Numbered from the stretch's first letter, positions 1-13,706 are shown. The stretch: 64,000 bases of DNA from Cupriavidus taiwanensis (GCF_900249755.1 NZ_LT976853.1:96010-160009), one strand, 5' to 3'. Notes: generated from the letters alone by a model not told the origin. Translations and numbers: made by a program.

Positions 1-1272
1 CTGCTCAGCGCAGAGCCGCCCAGCCCGCTGGTCGCGCGCCGGCTGCTGTACGTCTCGACCAACGGCTTCTTCGTCGCCCATCCGCCCGTTCCCGCCACCG
101 CCGCGGCAGCAACGCTGCAGCATGTCGCCGGCGCCGGCTACCTCACCATGCACACGGCCGCTGCCAATCCGCAGCGCACCCTCCGCTGGGACATGCAGGC
201 CGCGTCAGACGGCAGCGGCGACAGCGCCCTGGCGCTGAGCGTGCCGGTCTATCTCAACGACGTCTTCCGCGGCGTCGCCATCACCGAGCTCTCGCAGCCC
301 AGCCTGGACCAGTACCTGAGCCGGACCTCGCGCCCGAGCGTGCAGAGTTTCCTGGCCGATATCGATGGCAACCTGATCGCCGCCAGCGCCGGCAGTGTCA
401 GGCGTGGCGAAACCCTGTCGATGGTGCTGCCGCCCGCCTGGCGCGAAGCCACCGCCGCCGAAATGTTCCGGCGCGGCGCGGGCACCATGCGCTTCCACGA
501 CGGCAGCCGCATCGTGTTCCAGCGCATCGGCAGCACCGGCCTGGTGCTGGTGGACTACTTCTCGGCCACCCAGATGCTGTGGCGTGTCGTGTCGCAGCTG
601 AGCGCGTCGCTCGCGGCCGCCGCGCTGTCGCTGGGCTTGCTGCTGTGGGTCACGCTGAGGGGATTCAACCAGCTGTTCTCGCACTACCTGGCGCGTGGCG
701 AGGCGCTGCGCGAGATGGCCGAGACCGACGCCCTGACCGGGCTGGCCAACCGCCGCGAGTTCGAGTCGCGCTTCGGCATCGAGTACCGCCACAGCCTGCG
801 CGAGCGGGCGCCGATGTCGCTGCTGATGATCGACATCGACCGCTTCAAGCGCATCAACGACCACTGGGGCCACGCCAGCGGCGACCGCGTGCTGCGCACG
901 CTGGCCGACGTGCTGCGCGCCACGCTGCGCACGATCGACGTGCCGGCGCGCATCGGCGGCGAGGAGTTTGCCGTGCTGCTGCCGCGCACCGGCCTCGACG
1001 AAGCCACCCGGCTCGCCGAACGCCTGCGCGAGGTGCTGGGCCAGACCCCGTGCGACCCCGCCGCCGACGCCAGCGACAAGGGCCCGATCCGCTTCACGGT
1101 CTCGATCGGCGTCGCCGATGCGGGCGCGGACGGCACCGACGGGCTCGACACCATGCTGATGGTGGCGGACCGGCGGCTCTACGCCGCCAAGAACGCCGGG
1201 CGCAACCGCGTCATCAGCGATGACTGCGTGCCCGAGCCGAGGCCGGAGGTGCCGGCACCGATGGGGGGGTGA
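1..1272 (+). CDS. Membrane-bound diguanylate cyclase (GGDEF), 5' end outside window
   Basis: Makes cyclic di-GMP from two GTP. The reading frame is open from the first base of the window, so the true start lies upstream and the first in-frame ATG at 148 is probably internal. The visible part is a periplasmic sensor-like region, one membrane segment (about 590-665, rich in Ala/Leu), then a GGDEF domain opening with the typical DALTGLANRR motif. The active-site signature is GGEEF, and RTID lies exactly five residues before it, matching the RxxD inhibitory I-site, so product feedback inhibition is likely. No EAL domain follows. The signal sensed cannot be told from sequence. Confidence 0.9.
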   Translation: MLSAEPPSPLVARRLLYVSTNGFFVAHPPVPATAAAATLQHVAGAGYLTMHTAAANPQRTLRWDMQAASDGSGDSALALSVPVYLNDVFRGVAITELSQPSLDQYLSRTSRPSVQSFLADIDGNLIAASAGSVRRGETLSMVLPPAWREATAAEMFRRGAGTMRFHDGSRIVFQRIGSTGLVLVDYFSATQMLWRVVSQLSASLAAAALSLGLLLWVTLRGFNQLFSHYLARGEALREMAETDALTGLANRREFESRFGIEYRHSLRERAPMSLLMIDIDRFKRINDHWGHASGDRVLRTLADVLRATLRTIDVPARIGGEEFAVLLPRTGLDEATRLAERLREVLGQTPCDPAADASDKGPIRFTVSIGVADAGADGTDGLDTMLMVADRRLYAAKNAGRNRVISDDCVPEPRPEVPAPMGG

Positions 1273-1322
1273 GTCGCGCCTGCCCGGGTCGGTGGCAGAA
1301 AAGTCTTCAGGGGGAAGAAAGT

Positions 1323-1398
1323 TGGCGCGCCCGGCTGGGATCGAACCAGCAACCCCTGCCTTCGGAGGGCAGTACTCTATCCATTGAGCTACGGGCGC
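1323..1398 (-). tRNA. tRNA-Arg (anticodon CCG)
   Basis: Read on the minus strand this is a 76-nt cloverleaf with a seven-base-pair acceptor stem GCGCCCG/CGGGCGC. The anticodon stem CTGCC/GGCAG encloses the loop CTCCGAA, giving anticodon CCG (Arg, codon CGG). The T-arm contains GGTTCGATCC. The discriminator base is G and the 3' CCA is encoded (1323-1325 on the plus strand are TGG). It lies between convergent and divergent neighbours and appears to be a single-gene transcript. Confidence 0.95.
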
Positions 1399-1862
1399 AC
1401 AGGACGGTTTTGCAACCGGTTTTGCGGGTACAGCGGTTGCGGCGGGCGGATGCCGCCGCAGGAAAGTCGCATAGGATACCGCTTTTGCCGGGCGCCGTCC
1501 ATGCGAGGCCGACGCGGGCGTCGGGGAACGTCTCGCAACCGCCGCTTTTTGGCACTGGCAGGGGGGCTTTGGCGCTATAATCGCCAGCTATTTGCGTCAA
1601 ATCGTGCCCGTCGCGCCGTCGGCGCAGCGAGTCGACCGGGGTCAAATCCGGGCGGCTGGTTGTGAGCGACAATCGGGCCCCGGTCCGGGAGACAGTCCGA
1701 GGCACGCAAATGGCAACAGACCCAAGTCAGGCAAGGGCCGCAGGGGAGCGCGGGCGGTCCGGATGGGGCCGGATAGTGGTCAGCGAAGGGCCACACCAGG
1801 GCCAGAAAAAGCAAGCCGAGCGTAAGCGGCCAGAAGGTTTCCTGCAAAACTGAGAGTTCTGT
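1399..1862. other. Intergenic spacer between tRNA-Arg and cytochrome c gene
   Basis: This 464-bp stretch holds no convincing gene; the overlapping open frames are GC-rich shadows. It probably carries the tRNA promoter (minus strand) and the cytochrome promoter (plus strand), with a leader of about 275 nt before the cytochrome start codon. Confidence 0.5.
1549..1581 (+). promoter_or_regulatory. Possible promoter of the cytochrome c gene
   Basis: A perfect -10 hexamer TATAAT lies at 1576-1581. Upstream candidates for -35 are TTGGCA (1549-1554, spacing 21) and CTGGCA (1555-1560, spacing 15); neither spacing is ideal, so only the -10 element is persuasive. Confidence 0.35.
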
Positions 1863-2765
1863 ATGAGCGACGTCCACAACGAACACCCCGAGCACGAGTC
1901 TCCCATCAAAACCCCGAAGCAGTTGATCGCAGTCGTGATCGCGGCGTTCCTGGTGCCGATCATCGTGATCATCCTGCTGGTCAACTTCGTCGGACACGGC
2001 TCGACCGAAAGCGCCGGCGCGACCACCACCGCCGAAGCCGTCAACGACCGCATCAAGCCGGTCGCCTCGCTCGAAATCAAGGATCCCAACGCGCCGCGCG
2101 TGTTCAAGACCGGCGAGCAGGTCTACAAGGAAATCTGCGCCGCCTGCCACGCCACCGGCGCGGCGGGTGCGCCCAAGTACGGTACCGCGGCCGACTGGAC
2201 CGCGCGCATCGGCCAGGGCTTCGAAGGCCTGATGAAGTCGGTGCTCAACGGCAAGGGCGCGATGCCGCCGCGCGCCGGCAGCACGCCTGACGACTACACC
2301 GATTACGAACTGGCCCGCGCGGTGGTCTACATGGCCGACGCCGGCGGCGCCAAGTTCCCCGAGCCGGCCGCCCCGGCCGCAGCCGCGCCGACCACGGCCG
2401 CTGCCCCGGATGCCGCTCCCGCTGCTGCGGCAGCGCCCGCCCCTGCCGCGCCGGCGGCTCCGGCAGCCGCTGCCGCGCCCGCACCGGCCGCCGCTGCTGC
2501 TCCGGCCGCGCCGGCCGCTGCCTCGGCCGAAGTGGGCAAGAAGGTCTACGAGCAAGTCTGCGCCGCCTGCCACGCCGCCGGCGTGGCCGGTGCGCCCAAG
2601 TTCGGCGACAAGGCCGCCTGGGCGCCGCGCCTGAAGGAAGGCATGGACGCGGTCCACAACTTCGCGCTCAAGGGCAAGGGCGTGATGCCGCCCAAGGGCG
2701 GCTATGCCGGCCCGGACGCCGACGTGATCGCCGCGTCGGACTACATGGCCAACGCCGCCAAGTAA
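1863..2765 (+). CDS. Membrane-anchored di-heme cytochrome c
   Basis: A 300-residue protein with one N-terminal membrane anchor (about residues 21-46) and two class I (c5-like) cytochrome domains. The heme-binding CAACH motifs are at residues 92-96 and 233-237. Each is followed by a conserved GAPK-(F/Y)G segment and a distal MPP(K/R) segment that could supply the axial Met. The two domains are near duplicates joined by an Ala/Pro-rich linker of about 50 residues (roughly 165-220), suggesting internal duplication and a flexible tether. It is expected to face the periplasm and shuttle electrons to terminal oxidases; its partner is not visible here. The ATG at 1863 gives the full anchor. Confidence 0.9.
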   Translation: MSDVHNEHPEHESPIKTPKQLIAVVIAAFLVPIIVIILLVNFVGHGSTESAGATTTAEAVNDRIKPVASLEIKDPNAPRVFKTGEQVYKEICAACHATGAAGAPKYGTAADWTARIGQGFEGLMKSVLNGKGAMPPRAGSTPDDYTDYELARAVVYMADAGGAKFPEPAAPAAAAPTTAAAPDAAPAAAAAPAPAAPAAPAAAAAPAPAAAAAPAAPAAASAEVGKKVYEQVCAACHAAGVAGAPKFGDKAAWAPRLKEGMDAVHNFALKGKGVMPPKGGYAGPDADVIAASDYMANAAK

Positions 2766-2782
2766 GCCGGCCCAGCCCTGAC

Positions 2783-2816
2783 AAAAAAACCCGCGCATCA
2801 GGCGCGGGTTTTTTTT
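2783..2816. terminator. Bidirectional intrinsic terminator between cytochrome c and hemN
   Basis: CCCGCGC (2790-2796) pairs with GCGCGGG (2802-2808) around a 5-nt loop. An A-run lies on the left and an 8-T run on the right, so it can stop both convergent transcripts. Confidence 0.9.
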
Positions 2817-2847
2817 CGTGCCGCCGGCGCGGGCCGGCGTTGCGCGC

Positions 2848-4320
2848 CTACACCACGCGCGAGTAGCGGGGCACCATGCGGATCGGCTGGGCGCCATCGT
2901 TGGCGGCGCGCGCGCCATTGTCGACGGGCCGGGCGGCGTCGTCGCGCAGGTAGCGGTCGAACACCATCGCCACGCGGCGCACCAGCAGACGGCCCAGCGG
3001 CGTCACGGTGATGCGGCCGGGTTGGCAGTGCACCAGTCCGTCCGCGGACAGGTGGCCCAGCTCGGCCAGCTCCGCGGCAAACGTGCGCTGGAAATCGATG
3101 CCATGCCGCGCCTCGATGCGCGGGAGGTCGAGCACGCCATGGCACATCAGGTCGCCGATCAGCTCGCGCCGCAGGTGGTCGTCGGCCGTCATCGACACGC
3201 CGCGCGCCAGCGGCAGGCGGCCCTGGTCGAGCGCCCCGTAGTAGTCGTCGAGCGTGCGCGCGTTCTGCACGTAGCGGCCCGCGATCGCGCCGATGGCGGA
3301 GATGCCGAGCCCGACCTGGTCGTAGCCGGCGTGCGTCGAATAGCCCTGGAAATTGCGCTGCAGCCGGCCCTCGCGCTGGGCCACGGCCAGGTCGTCGTCC
3401 GGCAGCGCGAAGTGGTCCATGCCGATATAGACGTAGCCCTCGGCGGTGAGCCGCTCGATGGTCGAGACCAGGATGTCGAGCTTCTCGCCGGCCGGCGGCA
3501 AGGCGCTTTCGTCGATGCGGCGCTGCGGCTTGAACACATGCGGCAGGTGGGCGTAGCTGTAGACTGAAAGCCGGTCGGGACGCAGCGCCAGCACCTGGTC
3601 GATGGTGCGGCCAAAGCGTGCCGCGGTCTGGTGCGGCAGGCCGTAGATCAGGTCCAGGCTGACCGAGCGGAAGCCGAGCGCGCGCGCGGCGTCGACCACG
3701 GCGCGGGTCTCTGCGAACGGCTGGATGCGGTGGATGGCCTGCTGGACCTCGGCATCGAAATCCTGCACGCCCAGGCTGACGCGGTTGAAGCCGAGTTCGG
3801 CGAGCAGCGCCATGCGGTCCGGGTCGACGCGGCGCGGGTCGATCTCGATCGAGTGCTCGCCATCGGCCGCCAGCGTGAAATGCGTGTTCAGCAGCGCCAT
3901 CACCCGACGCATTTCTTCCGAATTCAGGAAGGTTGGCGTGCCGCCGCCCCAGTGCGACTGGACCACCTGCCGGCGCGTACCGAGCCGCTCGGCCACCAGC
4001 GCCATCTCGCGCCCCAGGTAGCCGACGTAGCGCGCGCTGCGGCCGTGGTCGCGGGTGATGATCTTGTTGCAGCCGCAGTAGTAGCAGATGTTCTCGCAGA
4101 ACGGGATATGCAGGTACAGCGACAACGGCGCCGGCGCGGCGCTGCGGCACGCGTCCAGCGCGTCGTGGTACAGCGACAGGTCGGGACCGTTGAGGAAGCG
4201 GTCCGCGGTCGGGTACGAGGTGTAGCGCGGACCGTTGCCGTCGATGCGCCCGGCGAGCGCGCGGAAGTCGGAAAGCGCGCGGCGGTCGAGCGCGGGGGAA
4301 GTCATGGCGGACGGGTTCAT
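2848..4320 (-). CDS. hemN: Oxygen-independent coproporphyrinogen III oxidase (HemN)
   Basis: Radical-SAM enzyme that decarboxylates coproporphyrinogen III to protoporphyrinogen IX without oxygen, in the cytosol. The [4Fe-4S]/SAM motif CxxxCxxCxC is at Cys75, Cys79, Cys82 and Cys84, in the context [21 protein letters not shown] motif follows (about residue 125), and the C-terminal HemN domain with LMCHG is present. The length of 490 residues is slightly above the E. coli enzyme. A second ATG at 4305 is an alternative start; neither has a strong ribosome site. An FNR/Anr-like palindrome at 4381-4394 implies induction under low oxygen. It is a true HemN rather than a HemW-like paralogue because of its full length and the CxC extension of the cluster motif. 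Confidence 0.95.
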   Translation of the reverse strand: MNPSAMTSPALDRRALSDFRALAGRIDGNGPRYTSYPTADRFLNGPDLSLYHDALDACRSAAPAPLSLYLHIPFCENICYYCGCNKIITRDHGRSARYVGYLGREMALVAERLGTRRQVVQSHWGGGTPTFLNSEEMRRVMALLNTHFTLAADGEHSIEIDPRRVDPDRMALLAELGFNRVSLGVQDFDAEVQQAIHRIQPFAETRAVVDAARALGFRSVSLDLIYGLPHQTAARFGRTIDQVLALRPDRLSVYSYAHLPHVFKPQRRIDESALPPAGEKLDILVSTIERLTAEGYVYIGMDHFALPDDDLAVAQREGRLQRNFQGYSTHAGYDQVGLGISAIGAIAGRYVQNARTLDDYYGALDQGRLPLARGVSMTADDHLRRELIGDLMCHGVLDLPRIEARHGIDFQRTFAAELAELGHLSADGLVHCQPGRITVTPLGRLLVRRVAMVFDRYLRDDAARPVDNGARAANDGAQPIRMVPRYSRVV

Positions 4321-4380
4321 GGGGGCGCGGGGGAATGGGTGTGCGACACGCCATCGTAGGACCGGGCCGGCGCCAGCAGC

Positions 4381-4394
4381 TTGACCGCCGTCAA
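4381..4394. promoter_or_regulatory. FNR/Anr-type box upstream of hemN
   Basis: TTGAC-CGCC-GTCAA is a perfect palindrome that matches the FNR/Anr half-site layout (TTGAT-N4-ATCAA) with one symmetric substitution per arm. It lies 60 bp upstream of the hemN ATG, a usual position for an activator of an anaerobically induced gene. Confidence 0.65.
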
Positions 4395-4560
4395 GCCGCG
4401 GCCTGAGCCACCGCCCTCGCCGCGGGCCGGCATGCGCGCGTACGTCACATCGGCGTCACAGGTGCCGGGTACGCTGCGTGCCACCGCGCGCGAACGAGAT
4501 CCTTTACCCTCACCGCCGTGTCGATTTCCCGCCAGACCTCCATGACACCGCCGCAGCGGC

Positions 4561-6675
4561 TCAGCCCGCGGCCGCCTTGCCGCCGCTGCCACCATTCCCG
4601 AGCAGCGCCTTGAGCGCGCCGAGGCGGTCCTTCGGGCTCATCGCCGGGGTCGCGTCGACCGGCGCGGGCGCCTCTTCCAGCTTCATCTCGCCGATAAAGC
4701 GCGACGGCTGGCACGAATAGGTCTCGCGCGCACGCTTGCGCTTCTTGCACCAGCTGACATGCAGGCTGCGCTGCGCACGCGTGATGCCCACATACATCAG
4801 GCGCCGCTCTTCCTCGATCTTGTCGTCGCTCATGTCCTCGTCCTCGCGGCAGTGGGGCAGGATGCCCTCCTCCACGCCGACCAGGAACACATGCGGATAC
4901 TCCAGCCCCTTGGACGCATGCAGCGTGGACAGCCGCACCGCGTCCGGGTCTTCCTCGCGCCCTTCCAGCATGCTCATCAGCGCCACGGTCTGCGTCAGTT
5001 CGAGCAGGTTCTTGCCTTCGCTGCCGAAGCCGTCGGCGGTGTCGAAGCCGGTGGCCCCCTCGCCTTCCGCGCCTTGCGCGCCCTCGGGCTTGGTGCCCTT
5101 GCGCTTGAGCCAGTCGAGGAATTCCAGCGTATTGGTCCAGCGCGACTGCGCCTGCCGTTCGTCGAAGCTGTCGTACAGGTAGGCCTCGTAGTGGATGCCG
5201 GCCATCAGGTCATCGAGCACCTCGGTGGCCGGATCCTTCGCCGCGCGGTCGGCCAGCCGCACCATCGATTCGCAGAACACGCGCAGCGGTTCCAGCTGGC
5301 GCGGCTGCAGCTTGCCTTCGATGCCGCCCATCATCGCCGCCTCGAACAGCGACACCTTGGCCTGGCCGGCGAAGGTGCCCAGCACTTCGAGCGTGGTGTT
5401 GCCCACCCCGCGCCGCGGCGTGGTGATGGCGCGGATAAAGGCGGGATCGTCGTCGGGATTGGCGATCAGGCGCAGGTAGGCGCAGATGTCCTTGATCTCG
5501 GCCTTGTCGAAGAAGCTCTGGCCGCCCGACAGCACGTAGGGGATGCGTTCGCGCCGCAGGATCTGCTCGAACAGCCGCGCCTGGTGGTTGCCGCGGTACA
5601 GGATGGCGTAGTCGCGGAACTGCGCGCGGCGCTCGAACTTGTGCGCGGACAGGCGGAACACCACCGACTCGGCCTCGTGCTCCTCGTCGTTCATCGGGTG
5701 GATGGCGATGGGGTCGCCCATGCCGTGCTCGCTCCACAGCTTCTTGTCGAACAGCTTGGGGTTGTTGGCGATGACGGCGTTGGCTGCTTCCAGGATGCGC
5801 ACGGTGGAGCGGTAGTTCTGCTCCAGCTTGATCACCTTCAGGTCGGGGAAGTCGGTCTGCAGCCCGCGCAGGTTGTCCAGCGTGGCGCCGCGCCAGCCAT
5901 AGATGGCCTGGTCGTCGTCGCCCACCGCGGTGAAGGCCGGCGCGCGCAGGTGCGAGCCGCCGGCCAGCAGCTTGAGCAGCTGGTACTGGCAGGCGTTGGT
6001 GTCCTGGTATTCGTCGACCAGGAAGTAGCGCAGGCGGTTCTGCCATTTCAGCCGTACCGCTTCATCGCGCGCGAACAGTTCCGCCGGCAGGCGGATCAGG
6101 TCGTCGAAATCCACTGCCTGGTAGGCGTGCAGCGTGGCCACATAGTTGTGGTAGACCAGCGCGGCCTGGTGCTCGTCGGCATTGGCGGCCTGCGCGATCG
6201 CGGCCTCCGGATCGACCATGCCGTTCTTCCACAGCGAGATGGTGCTTTGCACGCCGCGGATCAGCTTCTTGTCGGTGGTGCCGAGCTGCTCCTGGATCAG
6301 GCCGAAGCAGTCGTCCGAATCCATGATCGAGAACTGCGGCTTCAGGCCGACGCGCTCGGCCTCCATGCGCAGGATCTGCACGCCCAGCGAGTGGAAGGTG
6401 CAGACCGTCAGCTGCCTGAGCGGGATGCGCTTGCCCTCGCGCGTGGTCTTGCCCTCCATCAGCTTGGCGATGCGCTCCTGCATTTCCTTGGCCGCCTTGT
6501 TGGTGAAGGTGACGGCGGCGATATGGCGCGGCTCGAAGCCCTTGTCCTCGATCAGATGCGCGATCTTCTGCGTGATCACCCGGGTCTTCCCAGAGCCCGC
6601 GCCAGCCAGCACCAGGCAAGGCCCGTCCAGGTAGCGGACGGCTTCGGATTGGGCGGGGTTCAGGCCATGGGTCAT
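4561..6675 (-). CDS. rep: ATP-dependent DNA helicase Rep (UvrD/Rep superfamily 1)
   Basis: A 3'-5' DNA helicase acting at replication forks. The 704-residue protein starts at the ATG in MTHGLNPAQ. It shows the Q-motif, Walker A GAGSGKT (Lys30), motif Ia with FTNKAAKEM, motif II DEYQDTN, motif III VGDDDQAIYGWRG, motif IV QNYRS and motif VI VGITRAQ. Overall sequence resembles E. coli Rep rather than UvrD, for example HIAAVTFTNKAAKEM and the RGNHQ-RxFE segment. An upstream in-frame ATG at 6735 would add 20 poorly conserved residues. The C-terminus extends somewhat beyond E. coli Rep. The gene stands alone, with 240 bp before hemN on the same strand. Confidence 0.95.
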   Translation of the reverse strand: MTHGLNPAQSEAVRYLDGPCLVLAGAGSGKTRVITQKIAHLIEDKGFEPRHIAAVTFTNKAAKEMQERIAKLMEGKTTREGKRIPLRQLTVCTFHSLGVQILRMEAERVGLKPQFSIMDSDDCFGLIQEQLGTTDKKLIRGVQSTISLWKNGMVDPEAAIAQAANADEHQAALVYHNYVATLHAYQAVDFDDLIRLPAELFARDEAVRLKWQNRLRYFLVDEYQDTNACQYQLLKLLAGGSHLRAPAFTAVGDDDQAIYGWRGATLDNLRGLQTDFPDLKVIKLEQNYRSTVRILEAANAVIANNPKLFDKKLWSEHGMGDPIAIHPMNDEEHEAESVVFRLSAHKFERRAQFRDYAILYRGNHQARLFEQILRRERIPYVLSGGQSFFDKAEIKDICAYLRLIANPDDDPAFIRAITTPRRGVGNTTLEVLGTFAGQAKVSLFEAAMMGGIEGKLQPRQLEPLRVFCESMVRLADRAAKDPATEVLDDLMAGIHYEAYLYDSFDERQAQSRWTNTLEFLDWLKRKGTKPEGAQGAEGEGATGFDTADGFGSEGKNLLELTQTVALMSMLEGREEDPDAVRLSTLHASKGLEYPHVFLVGVEEGILPHCREDEDMSDDKIEEERRLMYVGITRAQRSLHVSWCKKRKRARETYSCQPSRFIGEMKLEEAPAPVDATPAMSPKDRLGALKALLGNGGSGGKAAAG

Positions 6676-6948
6676 GCGGGGCGGGCGTTGGGGGCGGCAG
6701 CGGAATCGAACGAAACGGGCGGGATTTGCCGGCATCCCGTCGGCGGGAACGCGGCAAAGCTGCCGATGTTAACACGCGCGCCATGGCAGGTCAGTCAGCA
6801 AAATCCGCGACCACGGGCCTGGCTTGTGTCACCGGCGTAACACTTCGTAAAGAGCGGAGCCATTGGCATAACGCGACGCTCTAACCAGTGTGTCCCCCGG
6901 CCCGCCGGGCTGCATGGGCATGCACGAATCATCACATCGGAGCCAGCA

Positions 6949-7176
6949 ATGAAAACCCTGCAAACTTTGACCAAGGTGACCCTGATCGGCATGACGGTCG
7001 CGGCCTTCGCGGGTTGCGCGGACATGACCCCGAAACAACGTAATACCGCCATTGGTGCCGGTGCCGGCGCGGTGGGCGGCGCCGTGCTGACCGACGGCAG
7101 CGCGCTCGGCACGCTGGGCGGCGCGGCAGTGGGCGGCGTGATCGGCAACGTCGTCACCGACGACAAGAAGAAGTAA
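6949..7176 (+). CDS. Small glycine-zipper lipoprotein (OsmB/YmgG-like)
   Basis: A 75-residue lipoprotein with a signal peptide ending in the lipobox AFAGC, so the mature chain begins at a lipidated Cys at about residue 23. The body is a Gly/Ala-rich zipper (IGAGAGAVGGAVL, then LGGAAVGGVIGNV) of the kind that packs as a membrane hairpin, with a lysine tail. A GGAG ribosome site lies 8 nt before the ATG. The family is outer-membrane associated and sometimes osmotically induced; no precise role can be given. It lies immediately upstream of the glycine riboswitch promoter but is probably a separate transcript. Confidence 0.8.
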   Translation: MKTLQTLTKVTLIGMTVAAFAGCADMTPKQRNTAIGAGAGAVGGAVLTDGSALGTLGGAAVGGVIGNVVTDDKKK

Positions 7177-7241
7177 ACCGGGAAGCCGGCGGGAAGCAGC
7201 CCGGCCCCGCAGCGGTGGGTACGGCAGGCCTCTGCCGTGGT

Positions 7242-7270
7242 TTGACAAAGGCCGGGGCCTCCCGTACATT
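7242..7270 (+). promoter_or_regulatory. Sigma70-type promoter of the glycine riboswitch / gcv transcript
   Basis: A perfect -35 TTGACA (7242-7247) is separated by 17 bp from -10 TACATT (7265-7270). Transcription would start near 7277, a few bases before the first aptamer. Confidence 0.8.
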
Positions 7271-7280
7271 GCGCGCATCC

Positions 7281-7500
7281 AACCGGGAGAGCGCGCATCG
7301 CCTGCGCCGCCGAAGGGGTATCACCCGAAAACTCTCAGGCACCACGGACCGGTAGGATCGGCATGCAACATGCACACGATGCATGCCGCACTCTGGAGAG
7401 CGGCACCCGCCATTCGTGCGAGCGTGCCCACCGAAGGGGCGCGCGAGGATGGGATCCCACGGATCCGTCTCGTAATCTCTCAGGTATCGAGGACAGAGGG
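7281..7500 (+). promoter_or_regulatory. Tandem glycine riboswitch upstream of gcvT
   Basis: Two glycine aptamers in series. The first (about 7283-7352) contains GGGAGAG, CCGAAGGGG and ACTCTCAGGCACC. The second (about 7391-7498) contains GGAGAG, ACCGAAGGGGC, a long P3 insertion and TCTCTCAGGT, and is closed by CTCTG (7391-7395) with CAGAG (7494-7498). Conserved core elements of the glycine aptamer are present in both. A strong terminator follows directly, so glycine binding probably prevents termination and switches on the cleavage system genes. Confidence 0.93.
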
Positions 7501-7567
7501 GTCATCCGCCGCAGCGGATTGCTTGCCATATTGGCGTAGCGATCGTTGCGGCGGATGACCCTTTTTT
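7499..7567 (+). terminator. Riboswitch-controlled intrinsic terminator
   Basis: A perfect 14-bp stem pairs 7499-7512 with 7548-7561, enclosing a 35-nt loop and followed by six T at 7562-7567. Its 5' arm begins one base after the closing helix of the second aptamer, so the two structures can influence each other. Confidence 0.9.
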
Positions 7568-7601
7568 CGTTTTCGCCAACCGAGACTGCCCCGAGGATCC
7601 C

Positions 7602-8729
7602 ATGACGCTCCAGGCCACGCCCCTCAACGCTATCCACCGCGCCCTCGGCGCCCGCATGGTCGACTTCGGCGGCTGGGACATGCCGGTCAACTATGGCTCG
7701 CAGATCGAAGAGCACCACGCCGTGCGCAACGATGCGGGCATGTTCGACGTCTCGCACATGTGCGTGGTCGACCTCGCCGGCGCCAATACCCACAGCTTCC
7801 TGCGCGGCCTGCTGGCCAACAATGTCGACAAGCTGCAGACGCCCGGCAAGGCGCTCTATTCCTGCATGCTCGACGAGAACGGCGGCGTCATCGACGACCT
7901 GATCGTCTATTTCTTCGCCGAGGACCGCTTCCGCCTGGTGGTCAACGCCGGCACCGCGGTGGGCGATATCGACTGGATCCGCGCCCGCAACGACGCCACC
8001 GGCAGCGGCGTGACCATCACGCCGCGCCGTGAAGATGTCGCACCCGAAGGTGTGGAACCGCTTGCGATCGTCGCGGTGCAGGGGCCCAACGCGCGCGCCA
8101 AGGTGTGGAGCACCTTCCCGTCGACCCAGCCTGCCGATGCGCTCAAGCCGTTCAACGCGGTGGTGGTGCAGGACCCGGCCCTCGGCGAAGTGATGGTGGC
8201 GCGTACCGGCTACACCGGCGAGGACGGCTTCGAACTGGTGGTGCCGGCCGCGAGCGTCGCCGGCCTGTGGGAAAAGCTCAATGCCGCGGGCGTGCGCCCG
8301 GCCGGCCTGGGCGCGCGCGACACGCTGCGCCTGGAAGCCGGCATGAACCTGTACGGCCAGGATATGGATATCAAGGTCTCGCCGCTGGATGCGGGCCTGG
8401 CGTGGACCGTCGACCTGCAGAGCGAGCGCGACTTCACCGGCAAGGCGGCGCTGGCGGCCCAGGGGCAGCAGCAACAGTTCCTCGGCCTGATCCTGCGAGA
8501 CAAGGGCGGCGTGCTGCGCGCCCACCAGAAAGTCATCACCCCCGCCGGTGACGGTGAAATCACCAGCGGCACCTTCAGCCCCTCGCTGTCGCAATCGATC
8601 GCGTTCGCGCGCCTGCCCAAGGGCGTGAACGTGGGCGACACCGTGCAGGTGGCCATCCGCGACCGCAAACTCAACGCGACTGTGGTTAAACTGCCGTTTG
8701 TGCGTCATGGCAAGGCACTCGTGAGCTAA
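7602..8729 (+). CDS. gcvT: Aminomethyltransferase, glycine cleavage T-protein
   Basis: Transfers the methylene group from the lipoyl arm of H-protein to tetrahydrofolate and releases ammonia. The 375-residue chain is typical of the family. It has the N-terminal [11 protein letters not shown] segment, [17 protein letters not shown] and the C-terminal barrel containing [18 protein letters not shown] ribosome site sits 5 nt before the ATG. It is the first gene of the riboswitch-controlled gcvT-gcvH-gcvP-sdaA series, with 99 bp before gcvH. Confidence 0.97.
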   Translation: MTLQATPLNAIHRALGARMVDFGGWDMPVNYGSQIEEHHAVRNDAGMFDVSHMCVVDLAGANTHSFLRGLLANNVDKLQTPGKALYSCMLDENGGVIDDLIVYFFAEDRFRLVVNAGTAVGDIDWIRARNDATGSGVTITPRREDVAPEGVEPLAIVAVQGPNARAKVWSTFPSTQPADALKPFNAVVVQDPALGEVMVARTGYTGEDGFELVVPAASVAGLWEKLNAAGVRPAGLGARDTLRLEAGMNLYGQDMDIKVSPLDAGLAWTVDLQSERDFTGKAALAAQGQQQQFLGLILRDKGGVLRAHQKVITPAGDGEITSGTFSPSLSQSIAFARLPKGVNVGDTVQVAIRDRKLNATVVKLPFVRHGKALVS

Positions 8730-8828
8730 GGGCACGCCCCGCTCACCCAACGGTCGCCCTCGCCTGCCGGCAGCGTTGCCGGGCAGGCATCACCCAACAA
8801 GAAACAGATCTGAATCCGGAGAACCTTC

Positions 8829-9209
8829 ATGAATTTCCCCGCTGACCTCAAGTACACCGAGTCGCATGAGTGGGTGCGCGTCGAAGCCGACGGCACGCTC
8901 ACGATCGGCATCACCGACCACGCCCAGGACGCGCTGGGCGACATCGTCTTCCTGGAACTGCCCGAAGTGGGCAAGTCGGTCGGTGCCGGCGACGCGCTGG
9001 CCGTGGTGGAATCGGTGAAGGCCGCGTCCGACATCTACGCCCCGGTGGCCGGCGAAGTGATCGCCGTGAACGAGGCCGCAACGGCCGCGCCGGAAAGCGT
9101 CAACGCCGACGCCTTCGACGCGTGGCTGTTCAAGCTCAAGCCGGCCAACGGCGACGACGTCAACGGCCTGATGTCGGCCGACGCGTACAAGGCCAGCGTC
9201 GGCGCCTGA
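8829..9209 (+). CDS. gcvH: Glycine cleavage system H-protein
   Basis: A 126-residue lipoyl carrier that moves the aminomethyl group between P-, T- and L-proteins. The lipoylated lysine is Lys64 in ESVKAASD. The opening YTESHEWV and the central [19 protein letters not shown] are classic. A GGAGA ribosome site lies before the ATG. It is followed by a short inverted repeat (9215-9240) and then gcvP. Confidence 0.97.
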   Translation: MNFPADLKYTESHEWVRVEADGTLTIGITDHAQDALGDIVFLELPEVGKSVGAGDALAVVESVKAASDIYAPVAGEVIAVNEAATAAPESVNADAFDAWLFKLKPANGDDVNGLMSADAYKASVGA

Positions 9210-9214
9210 TTCTC

Positions 9215-9240
9215 GTCGTTCCCGCCTGCGCGGGAACGAC
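9215..9240. repeat. REP-like inverted repeat between gcvH and gcvP
   Basis: GTCGTTCCCGC (9215-9225) and its exact complement (9230-9240) flank a 4-nt loop. A related, one-mismatch copy occurs in the atp operon at 32599-32620, so this looks like a dispersed genomic palindrome that could stabilise or process the polycistronic mRNA. Confidence 0.7.
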
Positions 9241-9306
9241 AAGCGAAATTGAAGCGCAGCAGCACGGCTGACCACCTGCTTCTGCGCCCCCACGAGGTTC
9301 TTGCCA

Positions 9307-12237
<2,931 letters not shown>

Positions 12238-12271
12238 GCCGGCAACCCGGCCACAAGCTAAGCTGTACTCA

Positions 12272-12294
12272 GGGCGCCGCGCAACGCGGCGCCC
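12272..12294. other. Perfect hairpin between gcvP and sdaA
   Basis: A 10-bp perfect stem, GGGCGCCGCG paired with its complement around a CAA loop. There is no T-run after it, so it is more likely an mRNA stability element or partial attenuator than a terminator. Confidence 0.6.
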
Positions 12295-12329
12295 GCCGGC
12301 ATGGTCCGGCGTCAAACTGGAGGCCGTCC

Positions 12330-13706
<1,377 letters not shown>

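Noticed and set aside
1269..1580. Open frame after the diguanylate cyclase gene
   Set aside because: It runs across the tRNA-Arg gene on the opposite strand and has no coding character.
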